Shown here: piece by piece, positions 1-7,244 of the stretch
Position numbering within the stretch: position 1 is the first letter of the stretch
How the letters are laid out: each line of letters opens with the position of its first letter
NCBI GenBank assembly: GCA_039208045.1
Contig: JBCCRH010000289.1
Coordinates: 1 to 8,167 of the forward strand
DNA length: 8,167 nucleotides
Direction of reading: 5' to 3'
Origin: JBCCRH01 sp039208045
GTDB lineage: Bacteria > Bacteroidota > Bacteroidia > Chitinophagales > Saprospiraceae
Made by a program: the position numbers and the translations under genes
Notes under the pieces: generated by a model
Told to the model about the DNA's origin: nothing
The model's input: the letters and a program-made list of their open reading frames with translations, nothing else
The model's database searches: none

Positions 1-2
1 AA

Positions 3-326
3 GCAGCGCTGCTGGACGTAGCGGGGCAGCTATACGGCGAGATTGGGGTATGCGTGGTAAATGGCTATATTGGTGCCTGCGGCGAGCGCATTGAGAAGGG
101 CAATATGATGGTGTCTAAGCAAGAGGATATTTGCCAAATTGTTATGGGGGAACATACCCATGTGCTGCTCTTTGGTGGGCAGCCGTTTCCGGAAGAGCGT
201 TTTATTTATTGGAATTTTGTGGCGTCCGATAAAGCTAAATTGGAAGCTGCGAAGCAGCGCTGGGCGGATCAAACTTTTGATATGGTGCCGGGGGAGACGG
301 GCTATGTGCCGCTGCCTGGGCGGTGA
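3..326 (+). CDS. Pirin-family protein, C-terminal part (5' end outside window)
   Basis: The reading frame is open from base 3 to a TGA at 324-326, giving about 107 residues with no start of its own; the GTG at 54 is only an internal valine codon. The end of the protein, LLFGGQPFPEERFIYWNFV followed about 25 residues later by VPGETGYVPLP, matches my knowledge of the C-terminal cupin of pirin-family proteins, where an LLLGGEP-like strand, a WNFVSS-like segment, a helix of the form AKxxW and a final VPGD..xxPLP tail are typical. Pirins are cupin-fold proteins; some members have quercetinase activity or bind transcription factors, but the usual metal ligands lie in the missing N-terminal cupin, so neither activity can be judged. 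The gene is G-rich on this strand (25 G to 11 C in 241-300), unlike the operon that follows. A strong palindrome begins 15 bp after the stop. Family assignment is fairly secure; function is not. Confidence 0.82.
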   Translation, partial: AALLDVAGQLYGEIGVCVVNGYIGACGERIEKGNMMVSKQEDICQIVMGEHTHVLLFGGQPFPEERFIYWNFVASDKAKLEAAKQRWADQTFDMVPGETGYVPLPGR

Positions 327-340
327 ATTTGGGACTAGGC

Positions 341-389
341 ACACCTCGGAGACCTTAAGACTCCGGAGGTCTTAAGGTCTCCGAGGTGT
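341..389. repeat. Perfect inverted repeat, 21-bp arms, 7-nt loop
   Basis: Arm 341-361 (ACACCTCGGAGACCTTAAGA plus C) is the exact reverse complement of arm 369-389, around the loop TCCGGAG at 362-368. The middle, CTCCGGAG at 361-368, is itself a small palindrome, and each arm contains CTTAAG. It lies 15 bp after the pirin stop codon, so as RNA it would form a long hairpin that could end transcription or protect the 3' end, but no run of T follows (GTACTTTGC comes next), so a standard intrinsic terminator is not supported. From memory, short palindromes with CCTCGGAG/CTCCGAGG cores recur between genes in Bacteroidota genomes, so a dispersed REP-like element is an equally good reading. The structure is certain; the role is open. 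Confidence 0.9.
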
Positions 390-443
390 ACTTTGCTAAC
401 GGCTAAGCTTTTCAATAAGGATAATAAGCCTGGCCCGCGCACA

Positions 444-460
444 GCGGATTTGCAATCCGC
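444..460. repeat. Short palindrome GCGGATT-TGC-AATCCGC
   Basis: A perfect 7-bp stem (444-450 with 454-460) closes on a TGC loop. Together with its flanks it translates in one frame as RTADLQSARV, a peptide string I remember from spurious small ORFs predicted in Bacteroidota, which suggests that this is a copy of a dispersed repeat and not a unique site. It lies just upstream of the efflux operon and overlaps a possible -33 promoter element, so it might also affect operon transcription. The repeat-family reading rests on memory, not on a search. Confidence 0.6.
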
Positions 461-479
461 GAGAGTAGTCCTATCTTTA
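449..479 (+). promoter_or_regulatory. Candidate Bacteroidota-type promoter of the efflux operon
   Basis: TTTG at 449-452 is followed after 19 bp by TATCTTTA at 472-479. The known Bacteroidota sigma-ABfr consensus is TTTG, a spacer of about 19-21 bp, then TAnnTTTG; here only the last base of the -7 element differs. The match would place the transcript start at about 484-488, on top of the ATG at 484, so either the message is nearly leaderless, the true translation start lies slightly downstream, or the match is accidental. The -33 part lies inside the small palindrome at 444-460. No Shine-Dalgarno motif precedes the ATG. Confidence 0.3.
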
Positions 480-483
480 ATAC

Positions 484-1857
484 ATGAAAATCATTCTACT
501 CATTGCCTGGTCGAGCAGGAAAAATTTATTGCTCATTTATTACTGCTGCATAGCACTTTCCATCAGAGCATCAGCCCAGTCTGACACCCTCCGCTTGAGC
601 CTAAAAGCCTGCGTCGACTATGCGATTGCCAACCACCCCCACATCAGAAAAGCCACGCTAGAGCAACAAAAGACCACCTATCGTGTCCAGGAACTGCGCA
701 GCAGTTTTTTACCCCAAGTCAATGCTAACGCAGGCATCGCCTACAACTTTGAGCTACCAACGACGGTTGCACCAGGACTCCTTTTCAATACCGATGCCGA
801 GGACGTCGGCCTGCAATTTGGAAAAGCCATCAACACGCACGTAGGCGTACAAGTGCGCCAACTCGCCTACAGCAAGGCCTTTTCGTTGGGTCAAGAAGGC
901 ATTCAACAGTTGAAAACGGTCAATGAATTACTAGTCAATAAAACCACGGATGATGTTGCACACCAACTGGCACAGCGCTACTACCAAGCGCTTATCGTGC
1001 AGCGAAAGCGAGACTTACTACTAGCTAATTTGAGTAAGGTAGAAGGCTTGCTCGTTCTCATTCGCAAGCAATACGAGAATGGCTTTGCCAAAAAAATAGA
1101 TGTGGATCGCCTGCGCGTAGCACTAAGCAATCTGCAAAACAAACTAACCAATCTAGACTTGCAATTTGCCCAACTGCTCGATGTAATCAAATACCAGATG
1201 GCCATGCCTCTGGAGCAGCCCATCCAACTAGAGGAAGCCTCCATCACTGCGCCTACTTCGCCGCCAAGCAATAGCACCTTCGTTGGTACCCAAAAAGCAG
1301 AACTACAACTGCTAGAAAACCAACAACGCCTATCCGCCCTCAAAGTGGAACAGCTAAAAGCAGGCTACTACCCCCAAGTATTTGTGCAAGGCGACATTGG
1401 CGTAAGCCTTTTAGGTGACAACCTCAACGAAATAGGCCAGCAAGAGCACTGGTACTCGGCCGCGCTACTGGGCGTACAGATAGAAATGCCCCTGTTCGAT
1501 GGGCATAAAAAGAGCGCACAAATCGAGCAACTTCGAGTAGAGCAACTCCAACAGCAAGAAGATATTCGATTTGCTACCCAAGCCCTAGAATTGCAGCATA
1601 ACCGAAGTAAGCAACAGCTACAAATATTGTACAACAACATCCAATCGCTAGCCGAAACGCAGGAAGTAGCCGCTAATGTATTTGCAGTCATGCAATCTCG
1701 CTATAGCGAAGGCGTAGGCACTATTATGGATTTGCTCGATGCTGAAACAGCCCTGCGCGAGGCGCAGACCAATTACTTAACCGCCCTGTTGGAGTACAAA
1801 CTAGCAGAACTCCACCTCAGCTACGCGAAGGGTGATCTCATGGCTTCATTTCAATAA
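484..1857 (+). CDS. TolC-family outer-membrane efflux channel protein (OEP family)
   Basis: This 457-residue protein would form the trimeric outer-membrane and periplasmic channel through which the pump encoded downstream releases its substrate. It has two outer-membrane-efflux (OEP) repeats, roughly residues 38-220 and 250-450, rich in long Gln/Leu/Ala helices. The second ends in the family's characteristic pattern near residues 407-450: YSEGVGTIMDLLDAET, then an AxxNYxxALxEYxxAxxxL stretch and AKGDL. A signal peptide ends at ASA-Q (cleavage about residues 31/32); no cysteine follows it, so it is not a lipoprotein. The N-terminus is odd: a first hydrophobic patch (IILLIAW) precedes the charged SSRKN and the main hydrophobic core LLLIYYCCIALSI. 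No other ATG lies between 484 and the cleavage site, so 484 is kept as start although no ribosome binding site is visible. It is first in the operon; the adaptor begins 9 bp after its stop. Confidence 0.92.
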   Translation: MKIILLIAWSSRKNLLLIYYCCIALSIRASAQSDTLRLSLKACVDYAIANHPHIRKATLEQQKTTYRVQELRSSFLPQVNANAGIAYNFELPTTVAPGLLFNTDAEDVGLQFGKAINTHVGVQVRQLAYSKAFSLGQEGIQQLKTVNELLVNKTTDDVAHQLAQRYYQALIVQRKRDLLLANLSKVEGLLVLIRKQYENGFAKKIDVDRLRVALSNLQNKLTNLDLQFAQLLDVIKYQMAMPLEQPIQLEEASITAPTSPPSNSTFVGTQKAELQLLENQQRLSALKVEQLKAGYYPQVFVQGDIGVSLLGDNLNEIGQQEHWYSAALLGVQIEMPLFDGHKKSAQIEQLRVEQLQQQEDIRFATQALELQHNRSKQQLQILYNNIQSLAETQEVAANVFAVMQSRYSEGVGTIMDLLDAETALREAQTNYLTALLEYKLAELHLSYAKGDLMASFQ

Positions 1858-1866
1858 CTCAGGCGC

Positions 1867-2949
1867 ATGCAACGTATACTCAGAATAGGGCTCACACTAC
1901 TCCTCCTCGCAGCGATTGCTGGAGCTATTTGGTGGCAACTCGCCCAAAATAAGGCCACAAAAGAAGAACAACTCGCCCTTGCGACCACTCAGATAGCAGC
2001 TATTCCGGTCACTACCATTCGGGCGGAAGCCAAAACGATTAATCAGGCGTTTACCGTCAACGGTACCTTTGAGCCAGCTCAAGAATTAGTGGTAGTTTCT
2101 ACTGTAAATGGCCAAATTGTGCAGTGTACTATTCGCCCTGGTTCGTATGTGAAGAAGGGTGACTTGATGATCGTAGTGGACAATACCTACACGCAGAACG
2201 AACTGGATGCCACGCGCCTTCAGCTCGACAAGGCCGAAAAAGATGTGACTCGTATGGAAAAACTCATTGGCGAAGGCGGCGTCACCCAAGCGCAGTACGA
2301 AGAAGCGAATGTCAAGCTAGAAGGTGCAAAAATCCAGATTCAGTCGCTCGAAAAACGCTTACAAGACGCCTATATCAAAGCGCCGATTTCGGGAACGATT
2401 GTGCTGCTTCCGCGCACGCAAGAGCCTATGGTAGGCGGCTTTTTGGGGCAGGGTAAGCCTATTTGCCAGATTGTAAATGTCAATCAAATGCGCTTCAAAG
2501 TGCAGCTAACGGAAGAACAAATTGTGCAGGTAGAATCGGGCTTGTCAGTGGAGGCTAGAGCTGAGGTTTTTCCGGAAGCAAGCTACCCGGGCAAGGTGAG
2601 TTTTATTGGTATAAAGTCCGAAATACTCTCCAAGCGCTATCCTGTTGAAGTAACCGTGAGCAATCGCCGCGATTTTCCGCTTAAAGCGGGAATGTCAGGT
2701 AAGGCTAGCTTTCAAATTGGGGAGGTCGTGCTGCCGCTTGCTCTGCCACGAAAGGCTTTTGTGGGAAGTGTGGATGCGGGGAAGCTATTTGTAGTAGAGG
2801 ATGGCAAAGCAAAAGAGCAGTTGGTGCAAACCGGAAAAACCATCGATGGACAAGTGGAGGTGTTGAGTGGCCTCAATAGCGGTGCCATCGTGGTACTGAG
2901 CGGTCAGATTAACCTGGAAGATGGTAGTACTATAAACGTGGTGCAATGA
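1867..2949 (+). CDS. RND efflux periplasmic adaptor subunit (membrane fusion protein, HlyD/AcrA type)
   Basis: This 360-residue adaptor would link the inner-membrane pump to the outer-membrane channel. Domains in order: an N-terminal membrane anchor (residues about 5-24, LRIGLTLLLLAAIAGAIWW) with no lipobox cysteine, so it is probably held by an uncleaved helix and not a lipid; a first lipoyl half at about 70-105 with the hallmark PGSYVKKGDLMIVVD; a coiled-coil hairpin at about 108-168 (TRLQLDKAEKDVTRMEKLI, turn GEGGVTQAQYEEA, returning helix to LEKRLQDA); the second lipoyl half KAPISGTIVLL at 171-181; a beta-barrel at about 206-290; and a membrane-proximal domain to the C-terminus, ending NLEDGSTINVVQ. 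The short hairpin is typical of Bacteroidota and RND adaptors as opposed to type I secretion adaptors. Its stop overlaps the permease start by ATGA (2946-2949), implying translational coupling. The family assignment is secure; the substrate is unknown. Confidence 0.94.
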   Translation: MQRILRIGLTLLLLAAIAGAIWWQLAQNKATKEEQLALATTQIAAIPVTTIRAEAKTINQAFTVNGTFEPAQELVVVSTVNGQIVQCTIRPGSYVKKGDLMIVVDNTYTQNELDATRLQLDKAEKDVTRMEKLIGEGGVTQAQYEEANVKLEGAKIQIQSLEKRLQDAYIKAPISGTIVLLPRTQEPMVGGFLGQGKPICQIVNVNQMRFKVQLTEEQIVQVESGLSVEARAEVFPEASYPGKVSFIGIKSEILSKRYPVEVTVSNRRDFPLKAGMSGKASFQIGEVVLPLALPRKAFVGSVDAGKLFVVEDGKAKEQLVQTGKTIDGQVEVLSGLNSGAIVVLSGQINLEDGSTINVVQ

Positions 2950-5900
2950 TCGAACTAGCCATCAAACGCCCAACTTTAGTAGTCGCCCTATTTGCAGTGC
3001 TCAGCATTGTGGGCATGCTAAGCTATTTTCAGCTTAATACCGAGCTGCTGCCTAAGTTTTCAGCACCCATTGTTACGATCACCACCATTTACCCTGGCGC
3101 TTCTCCTTCTGAGGTGGAAAATGGCGTGACCAAACCCATCGAAGATGCCATTTCTACCCTCGAAAGCATCCGTTTTCTACGCTCCATTTCTATCGATAAC
3201 TTCTCCATCGTTACAGTAGCCCTGACCTTCGAAGCAGACCCCGATCTGCGCATCCAAGAAGCCCAGCGCAAGCTCAACGCCATTACCAGCGAGCTACCCC
3301 CTGGCGCACGCACGCCGACCATATCCAAAATTTCTTCAGACGACTGGCCTATTATGAACATAGGCGCCACTTCAAGCCTATCCGGCACCGCTTTTTACGA
3401 CCTAATGGAAACGCGCGTATTGCCTGCCCTAACTCGATTAGATGGCGTCGGCCAAATCAACTTGCTTGGAGGCCAAAAGCGGGTGGTGCAGGTGAATGTC
3501 CGCTTGGACAAGCTAGAGCAAAACCGCATTTCCATCCTTCAGGTGCTACAAGCAATTCGCAAGGCGAATCTGGAATTTCCGACTGGAAAACTGAAGAATG
3601 ATCAGGAGCAAATCCAGCTGCGCTTGGCAGGCACCTTCCAATCCTTGGAGGAGCTGGAGCAATTGATTATTTTCAAAAGCCCCTTGGGCACGCAAGTGCA
3701 GCTATACGAAGTGGCCGAAATATTGGACACACAGGAGGACGTAGAAGACCTCACTCGGGTGAATGGCTTGCCAGCAATTGGCCTTTCTGTTCTTAAGCAA
3801 TCGGACGCGAATGCAGTAGATGTGAGTACACGTATTCAAGCGCAACTGAAGGAACTAGAAGGGCAATTCGAAGCAGAAAATCTACAGTTTTCTATTGCCA
3901 CCAACACTACAGATTTTACGATCGAGGCCGTCAACTCTGTTTTTAAAGACTTGATTTTGGCTATTATTTTGGTAGCGGTCGTCATGCTGTTCTTCTTGCA
4001 TAGCTTTCGCAATGCGCTCATTGTTATGATCTCGATTCCGGCTTCTCTGGTCGTTACGATCATTGTCATGAATGTTATGGGCTACACCATCAATGTGCTT
4101 TCACTTTTGGCGATGTCGTTAGTGATTGGCATTCTGGTGGATGATTCGATTGTCGTGTTGGAAAATATTTTTCGACATATCGAAATGGGCAAATCTAGTA
4201 AGCAAGCAGCTTTGGATGGCAGCAAGGAAATTTTTCTGACCGCCTTGTCGATTACCCTGGTATTGGTGGTCGTGTTTATTCCGCTGATTGTTTCTTCTGG
4301 TATTGTAGCGATCATCATGCAGCAGTTCGCGGTCATTGTAGCGGTATCAATTTTGATGAGTCTGTTTGTGTCGTATACTATTGCCCCAGCGCTTGCCGCG
4401 AGGCTCCCGCAGCAAGAAAATACTTCCACGCTCGGTCAGTGGATTTTTGGAGGGTTTGAAAAAGGCCTGCAATGGCTAGCCGAGCAGTATGCCCAATCCC
4501 TGAAGGCCTCATTGCGCTATCCAGTATTGGTCCTTCTCCTGGCACTTGGCCTGCTAGCGGCTTCTGCCTTGCTCATTACGGAAGGGTTCATTGGAACAGC
4601 TTTCTTGAGCATTGGCGACAGGGGGGAATTTATCATCCAATTAGAACTACCCAAATCCGCTACTTTTTCGGAAACGAATCGCACCGCAAAACAAGTAGAA
4701 GCTTACTTATTCGAGCAGCTAGAAGTGCAGGGCGTTTTTACGTTGGCTGGTCGCCAAACGGGTTTTCTCAGCGGGGGTCGCGTTAGCTCTAATTTAGCGG
4801 AAGTATCGGTGAAGTTGGTGGATAAAAACCAGCGAGCACTTTCTACTTCGCTGTATGCCATTCAGACTAAAAAAGCCTTAGCAGAGCGCTTACCAGGTGT
4901 AAAAATCAAGTCGAGCGAAGCGAGCTTCTTCGGCAGTGCTGGGGATGTGCCCATACAGGTCATAGTGAGTGGCACCGACTACGCCATTGTCCAGCAGTAC
5001 GCTGATAGTCTGCTGACTGCCGTCAAAATGATGGAGGGCACCATCGAATCCGAGCTTTCCACCGGCACCGGCACCCCACAGATTGACATCCAGATGAACC
5101 GCCCCATTATGGAAGACAATGGCCTCGATATGCAAATCGTAGGTTACACATTAGCGGTAGCTTTTGGAGGAAACTCCGACGCAAAATACCGCGAGGGTGG
5201 CCGTGAGTATGACATCCAAATCCAACTCGACGCCTTCGACCGCACCAGTCGAGAAGACATCGCCAACCTGACTTTCCTCAATAAAAAAGGGCAACAGCTT
5301 AAGCTGAGTCAGTTCGCCAGCATTACCCCAAGCACCGGCCCAGCTTTGCTGCAACGCTACAACCGCGTCCCTGCCATCATCGTACAATCGCAATCCATCG
5401 GCCGCCCTATCGGCGATATCGGCGCTGACATCACCGCTTGGCTGGCCAATCATCCTCCGCCTCCAGGCCTCACCATCGATTTTGGTGGCGACCTAAAGCG
5501 CCAAGCCGAATCTTTCGCCAGCTTGGGCCTTATTTTTGGTGCTTCGCTCTTGTTCATCTACTTGATTTTAGTTGCACTCTACGATTCCTACCTCGATCCG
5601 TTTGCTGTGCTCTTTTCTATACCTGTAGCACTCATCGGTGCGCTCTTGGCCCTCGCTTTAGTCATGGAATCACTTAATATTTTCTCCATCATCGGCATCA
5701 TCATGCTCAATGGCTTGGTCGCCAAAAATGCGATCCTATTGGTCGATTTTGTCAACCAACTCCAGCAGGAAGGCAAGTCAAAAAAAGAAGCTTTAGTAGA
5801 GGCTGGCCTCATCCGCCTCCGCCCCATCTTAATGACAGCGATTTCTATTATCTTTGGAATGATCCCCATCGCGCTCGCGAGCGGTGCCGCCTCCGAGTGG

Positions 5901-6020
5901 AAAAATGGGCTAGCCTGGACACTTATTGGAGGGCTGACCAGCTCGACATTGCTGACTTTGTACTTAGTGCCAGCAGTGTATTTGTTATTAAATCGATTGA
6001 AAACTAATAGAAAAATATGA
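2946..6020 (+). CDS. RND efflux permease, HAE1/AcrB family
   Basis: This is the proton-driven inner-membrane pump of the tripartite system, 1024 residues, a normal length for the AcrB/AcrD/AcrF family. It shows the expected duplicated plan: TM1 at about 10-27, a large periplasmic porter loop opening with YPGASPSEVENGVTKPIEDA, TM2-6 at about 333-480, TM7 at about 522-545, a second porter loop, and TM8-12 at about 857-1012. The proton-relay residues are present: paired Asp399-Asp400 in TM4 (GILVDDSIVVLEN) and Lys927 in TM10 (GLVAKNAILLVDF), equivalent to AcrB Asp407/Asp408 and Lys940. That favours an active HAE1 (drug, detergent, lipid or bile-type) exporter; the sequence alone does not define the substrate. 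The gene starts inside the adaptor stop (ATGA) and its own stop overlaps the next start in the same way. GC skew changes in blocks along the gene (see findings). Confidence 0.96.
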   Translation: MIELAIKRPTLVVALFAVLSIVGMLSYFQLNTELLPKFSAPIVTITTIYPGASPSEVENGVTKPIEDAISTLESIRFLRSISIDNFSIVTVALTFEADPDLRIQEAQRKLNAITSELPPGARTPTISKISSDDWPIMNIGATSSLSGTAFYDLMETRVLPALTRLDGVGQINLLGGQKRVVQVNVRLDKLEQNRISILQVLQAIRKANLEFPTGKLKNDQEQIQLRLAGTFQSLEELEQLIIFKSPLGTQVQLYEVAEILDTQEDVEDLTRVNGLPAIGLSVLKQSDANAVDVSTRIQAQLKELEGQFEAENLQFSIATNTTDFTIEAVNSVFKDLILAIILVAVVMLFFLHSFRNALIVMISIPASLVVTIIVMNVMGYTINVLSLLAMSLVIGILVDDSIVVLENIFRHIEMGKSSKQAALDGSKEIFLTALSITLVLVVVFIPLIVSSGIVAIIMQQFAVIVAVSILMSLFVSYTIAPALAARLPQQENTSTLGQWIFGGFEKGLQWLAEQYAQSLKASLRYPVLVLLLALGLLAASALLITEGFIGTAFLSIGDRGEFIIQLELPKSATFSETNRTAKQVEAYLFEQLEVQGVFTLAGRQTGFLSGGRVSSNLAEVSVKLVDKNQRALSTSLYAIQTKKALAERLPGVKIKSSEASFFGSAGDVPIQVIVSGTDYAIVQQYADSLLTAVKMMEGTIESELSTGTGTPQIDIQMNRPIMEDNGLDMQIVGYTLAVAFGGNSDAKYREGGREYDIQIQLDAFDRTSREDIANLTFLNKKGQQLKLSQFASITPSTGPALLQRYNRVPAIIVQSQSIGRPIGDIGADITAWLANHPPPPGLTIDFGGDLKRQAESFASLGLIFGASLLFIYLILVALYDSYLDPFAVLFSIPVALIGALLALALVMESLNIFSIIGIIMLNGLVAKNAILLVDFVNQLQQEGKSKKEALVEAGLIRLRPILMTAISIIFGMIPIALASGAASEWKNGLAWTLIGGLTSSTLLTLYLVPAVYLLLNRLKTNRKI

Positions 6021-6820
6021 TTCGCTCTCTCCTTACAGGTTTTTACATCTTGCTCCTGCTCTCTACAAAGCTTTTTGCTCAGGCATCGGGTGAAGTCTTC
6101 TCCTATGATTATGTTACCAAGCACCACCCCTCCGTACTAAAAAACATTGATCATTACCCAGCTCTTTTAATCGAAACCGGGCTAGATTTTCTAGCTGCTC
6201 GCCCAGAGGCAACAGTAGTAATAAAAGACGTTGTAACTTACTTAGAGCAACACTATCCAGATGAATTTATTCAATGGATCAACCATCAAAATATGGGCTT
6301 ACCGATTTGGAACAAGGCTGTCATGTTTGATAATGACGATGTGCTCAGAGATGGCACCAAAGAAAAATCTAAGGAAATTAAAATTCCAATGGTACATCTT
6401 GAGGAGACGAAACTAACGGGAATGCTTTATCTCAAATGGATGAATGGTGCCGTGGTGGACGGTTATTTCGCGCATCGAGATACTATCTGTAAAGCGATTT
6501 ATAAAAATGAACGTGTAGGACATTACCATGATGTATTCAGAATCCTAGATATTGCCTTCTTAGAATTTCATCTCTTCAATAGAAGGGATATCCCTTATGG
6601 CTATGCACATTACCCTACGAGATTGGGCTATGAAGACTTCCCAGATGCACGCCCTTTGGTGCCACTCATAGGCATTTACAAAACCAATGGCTATATGTAT
6701 GGAGGCCCTGTTAAAGCGTCGAATGAAAGTGAATGGGGTTGTTGTGCTGGCTATTTCCTCCCTGGTTCTTTTTGGCGACAGGATTATCCAAGGCTTCCTT
6801 TTTTGAGTACAAGAAAATGA
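6017..6820 (+). CDS. Secreted protein of unknown function, coupled to the RND pump
   Basis: I do not recognise this 267-residue protein. It begins with a clear signal peptide (MIRSLLTGFYILLLLSTKLFAQ), most likely cut at Ala21-Gln22 or Ala23-Ser24, with no lipobox; the mature part has no further obvious membrane helix. The mature protein is rich in Tyr, His and Asp, with clusters such as KHHPSVLKNIDHYP (35-48), GHYHD (168-172), PYGYAHYP (193-200) and a C-terminal SEWGCCAGYFLPGSFW region (from 238) that contains two adjacent cysteines (242, 243); a third cysteine is Cys158. The His/Asp content would allow metal binding, but no known metalloenzyme motif can be named. The start codon overlaps the permease stop by ATGA (6017-6020), so it is almost certainly cotranslated with the pump. 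Its composition drifts to lower GC (about 32-35% in 6481-6600) than the pump. It could be an efflux accessory protein, or a gene appended to the operon; neither is shown. Confidence 0.85.
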   Translation: MIRSLLTGFYILLLLSTKLFAQASGEVFSYDYVTKHHPSVLKNIDHYPALLIETGLDFLAARPEATVVIKDVVTYLEQHYPDEFIQWINHQNMGLPIWNKAVMFDNDDVLRDGTKEKSKEIKIPMVHLEETKLTGMLYLKWMNGAVVDGYFAHRDTICKAIYKNERVGHYHDVFRILDIAFLEFHLFNRRDIPYGYAHYPTRLGYEDFPDARPLVPLIGIYKTNGYMYGGPVKASNESEWGCCAGYFLPGSFWRQDYPRLPFLSTRK

Positions 6821-6834
6821 GTTCTTCTAGAAAA

Positions 6835-7242
6835 CTAGACGCTTAACTTTGCTAAGAAATCATCCGCGCTCAATACAGCCATTTTAGGAAAATCGATATT
6901 CTTCAACTCTTTGAAATGAGCATCATTGCTTACGATAAAGAGCGCATTCCCTTGAATAGCACAGTCGACAAACTTGTTATCATCAGGATCATTTTTAATG
7001 AGTTGCCATCTGAAATATACCTTTACTAACTTTACGTTCTCCAGCTGAGAAAATAAATCAGAGATATTGTTAGCAATCTCTTCAGTTGTTCTCTGACCAA
7101 TAATCTCTTTATATTCTTGAAAAATACTTTCTGTGATGAGCAATTCATAATCGCTACGAATAAGCCCGTCAAAGATAGGCCGGTACGGAGACCGTTTGGG
7201 TAAAGCCATTAGCAGCACATTAGTGTCAATAACCACTTTCAT
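6835..7242 (-). CDS. PIN-domain toxin (COG1569-type putative toxin-antitoxin ribonuclease)
   Basis: This is a compact 135-residue PIN domain, expected to be a Mg2+-dependent RNase that acts as the toxin of the pair with the gene before it. The acidic residues of the fold are all present in order: Asp6 in VVIDTNVLL, Glu43 in FQEYKEI, the NDPDDNKFVDCA segment at 84-95 with Asp88 and Asp93, and Asp107 in IVSNDAHF. The DPDDNKF and SNDxHF motifs fit the COG1569/TIGR00305 'putative toxin, PIN family' group. The start is 2 bp after the antitoxin stop (TAG TT ATG), so the two form one transcript with the antitoxin first. Its coding DNA is AT-rich (about 30-35% GC in 7021-7140), against about 47-65% in sampled stretches of the pump genes, suggesting acquisition. 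It converges on the secreted-protein gene with only 14 bp between them. Confidence 0.88.
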   Translation of the reverse strand: MKVVIDTNVLLMALPKRSPYRPIFDGLIRSDYELLITESIFQEYKEIIGQRTTEEIANNISDLFSQLENVKLVKVYFRWQLIKNDPDDNKFVDCAIQGNALFIVSNDAHFKELKNIDFPKMAVLSADDFLAKLSV

Positions 7243-7244
7243 AA

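Noticed and set aside
1..262. 11-bp direct repeat AAGCAGCGCTG at 1-11 and 252-262
   Set aside because: Both copies are inside the pirin coding frame region, are short, and have no flanking similarity; this is chance-level.
54..326. GTG at 54 as the start of a 90-residue gene
   Set aside because: The frame stays open and protein-like upstream to base 3, and the protein is clearly the C-terminal end of a longer pirin.
393..584. 63-codon plus-strand frame across the intergenic palindrome and the start of the channel gene
   Set aside because: It translates the repeat (RTADLQSAR) and then overlaps the channel gene's signal-peptide region in another frame; it has no family resemblance.
5588..6127. 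179-codon minus-strand frame across the end of the RND permease
   Set aside because: It lies opposite two well-supported genes with strong family motifs and a signal peptide; its residues do not resemble a known protein.
6826..6839. TCTAG-AAAA-CTAGA hairpin between the convergent genes as a terminator
   Set aside because: The stem is only 5 bp, AT-rich, and has no T-tract on either side; it also includes the toxin stop codon.
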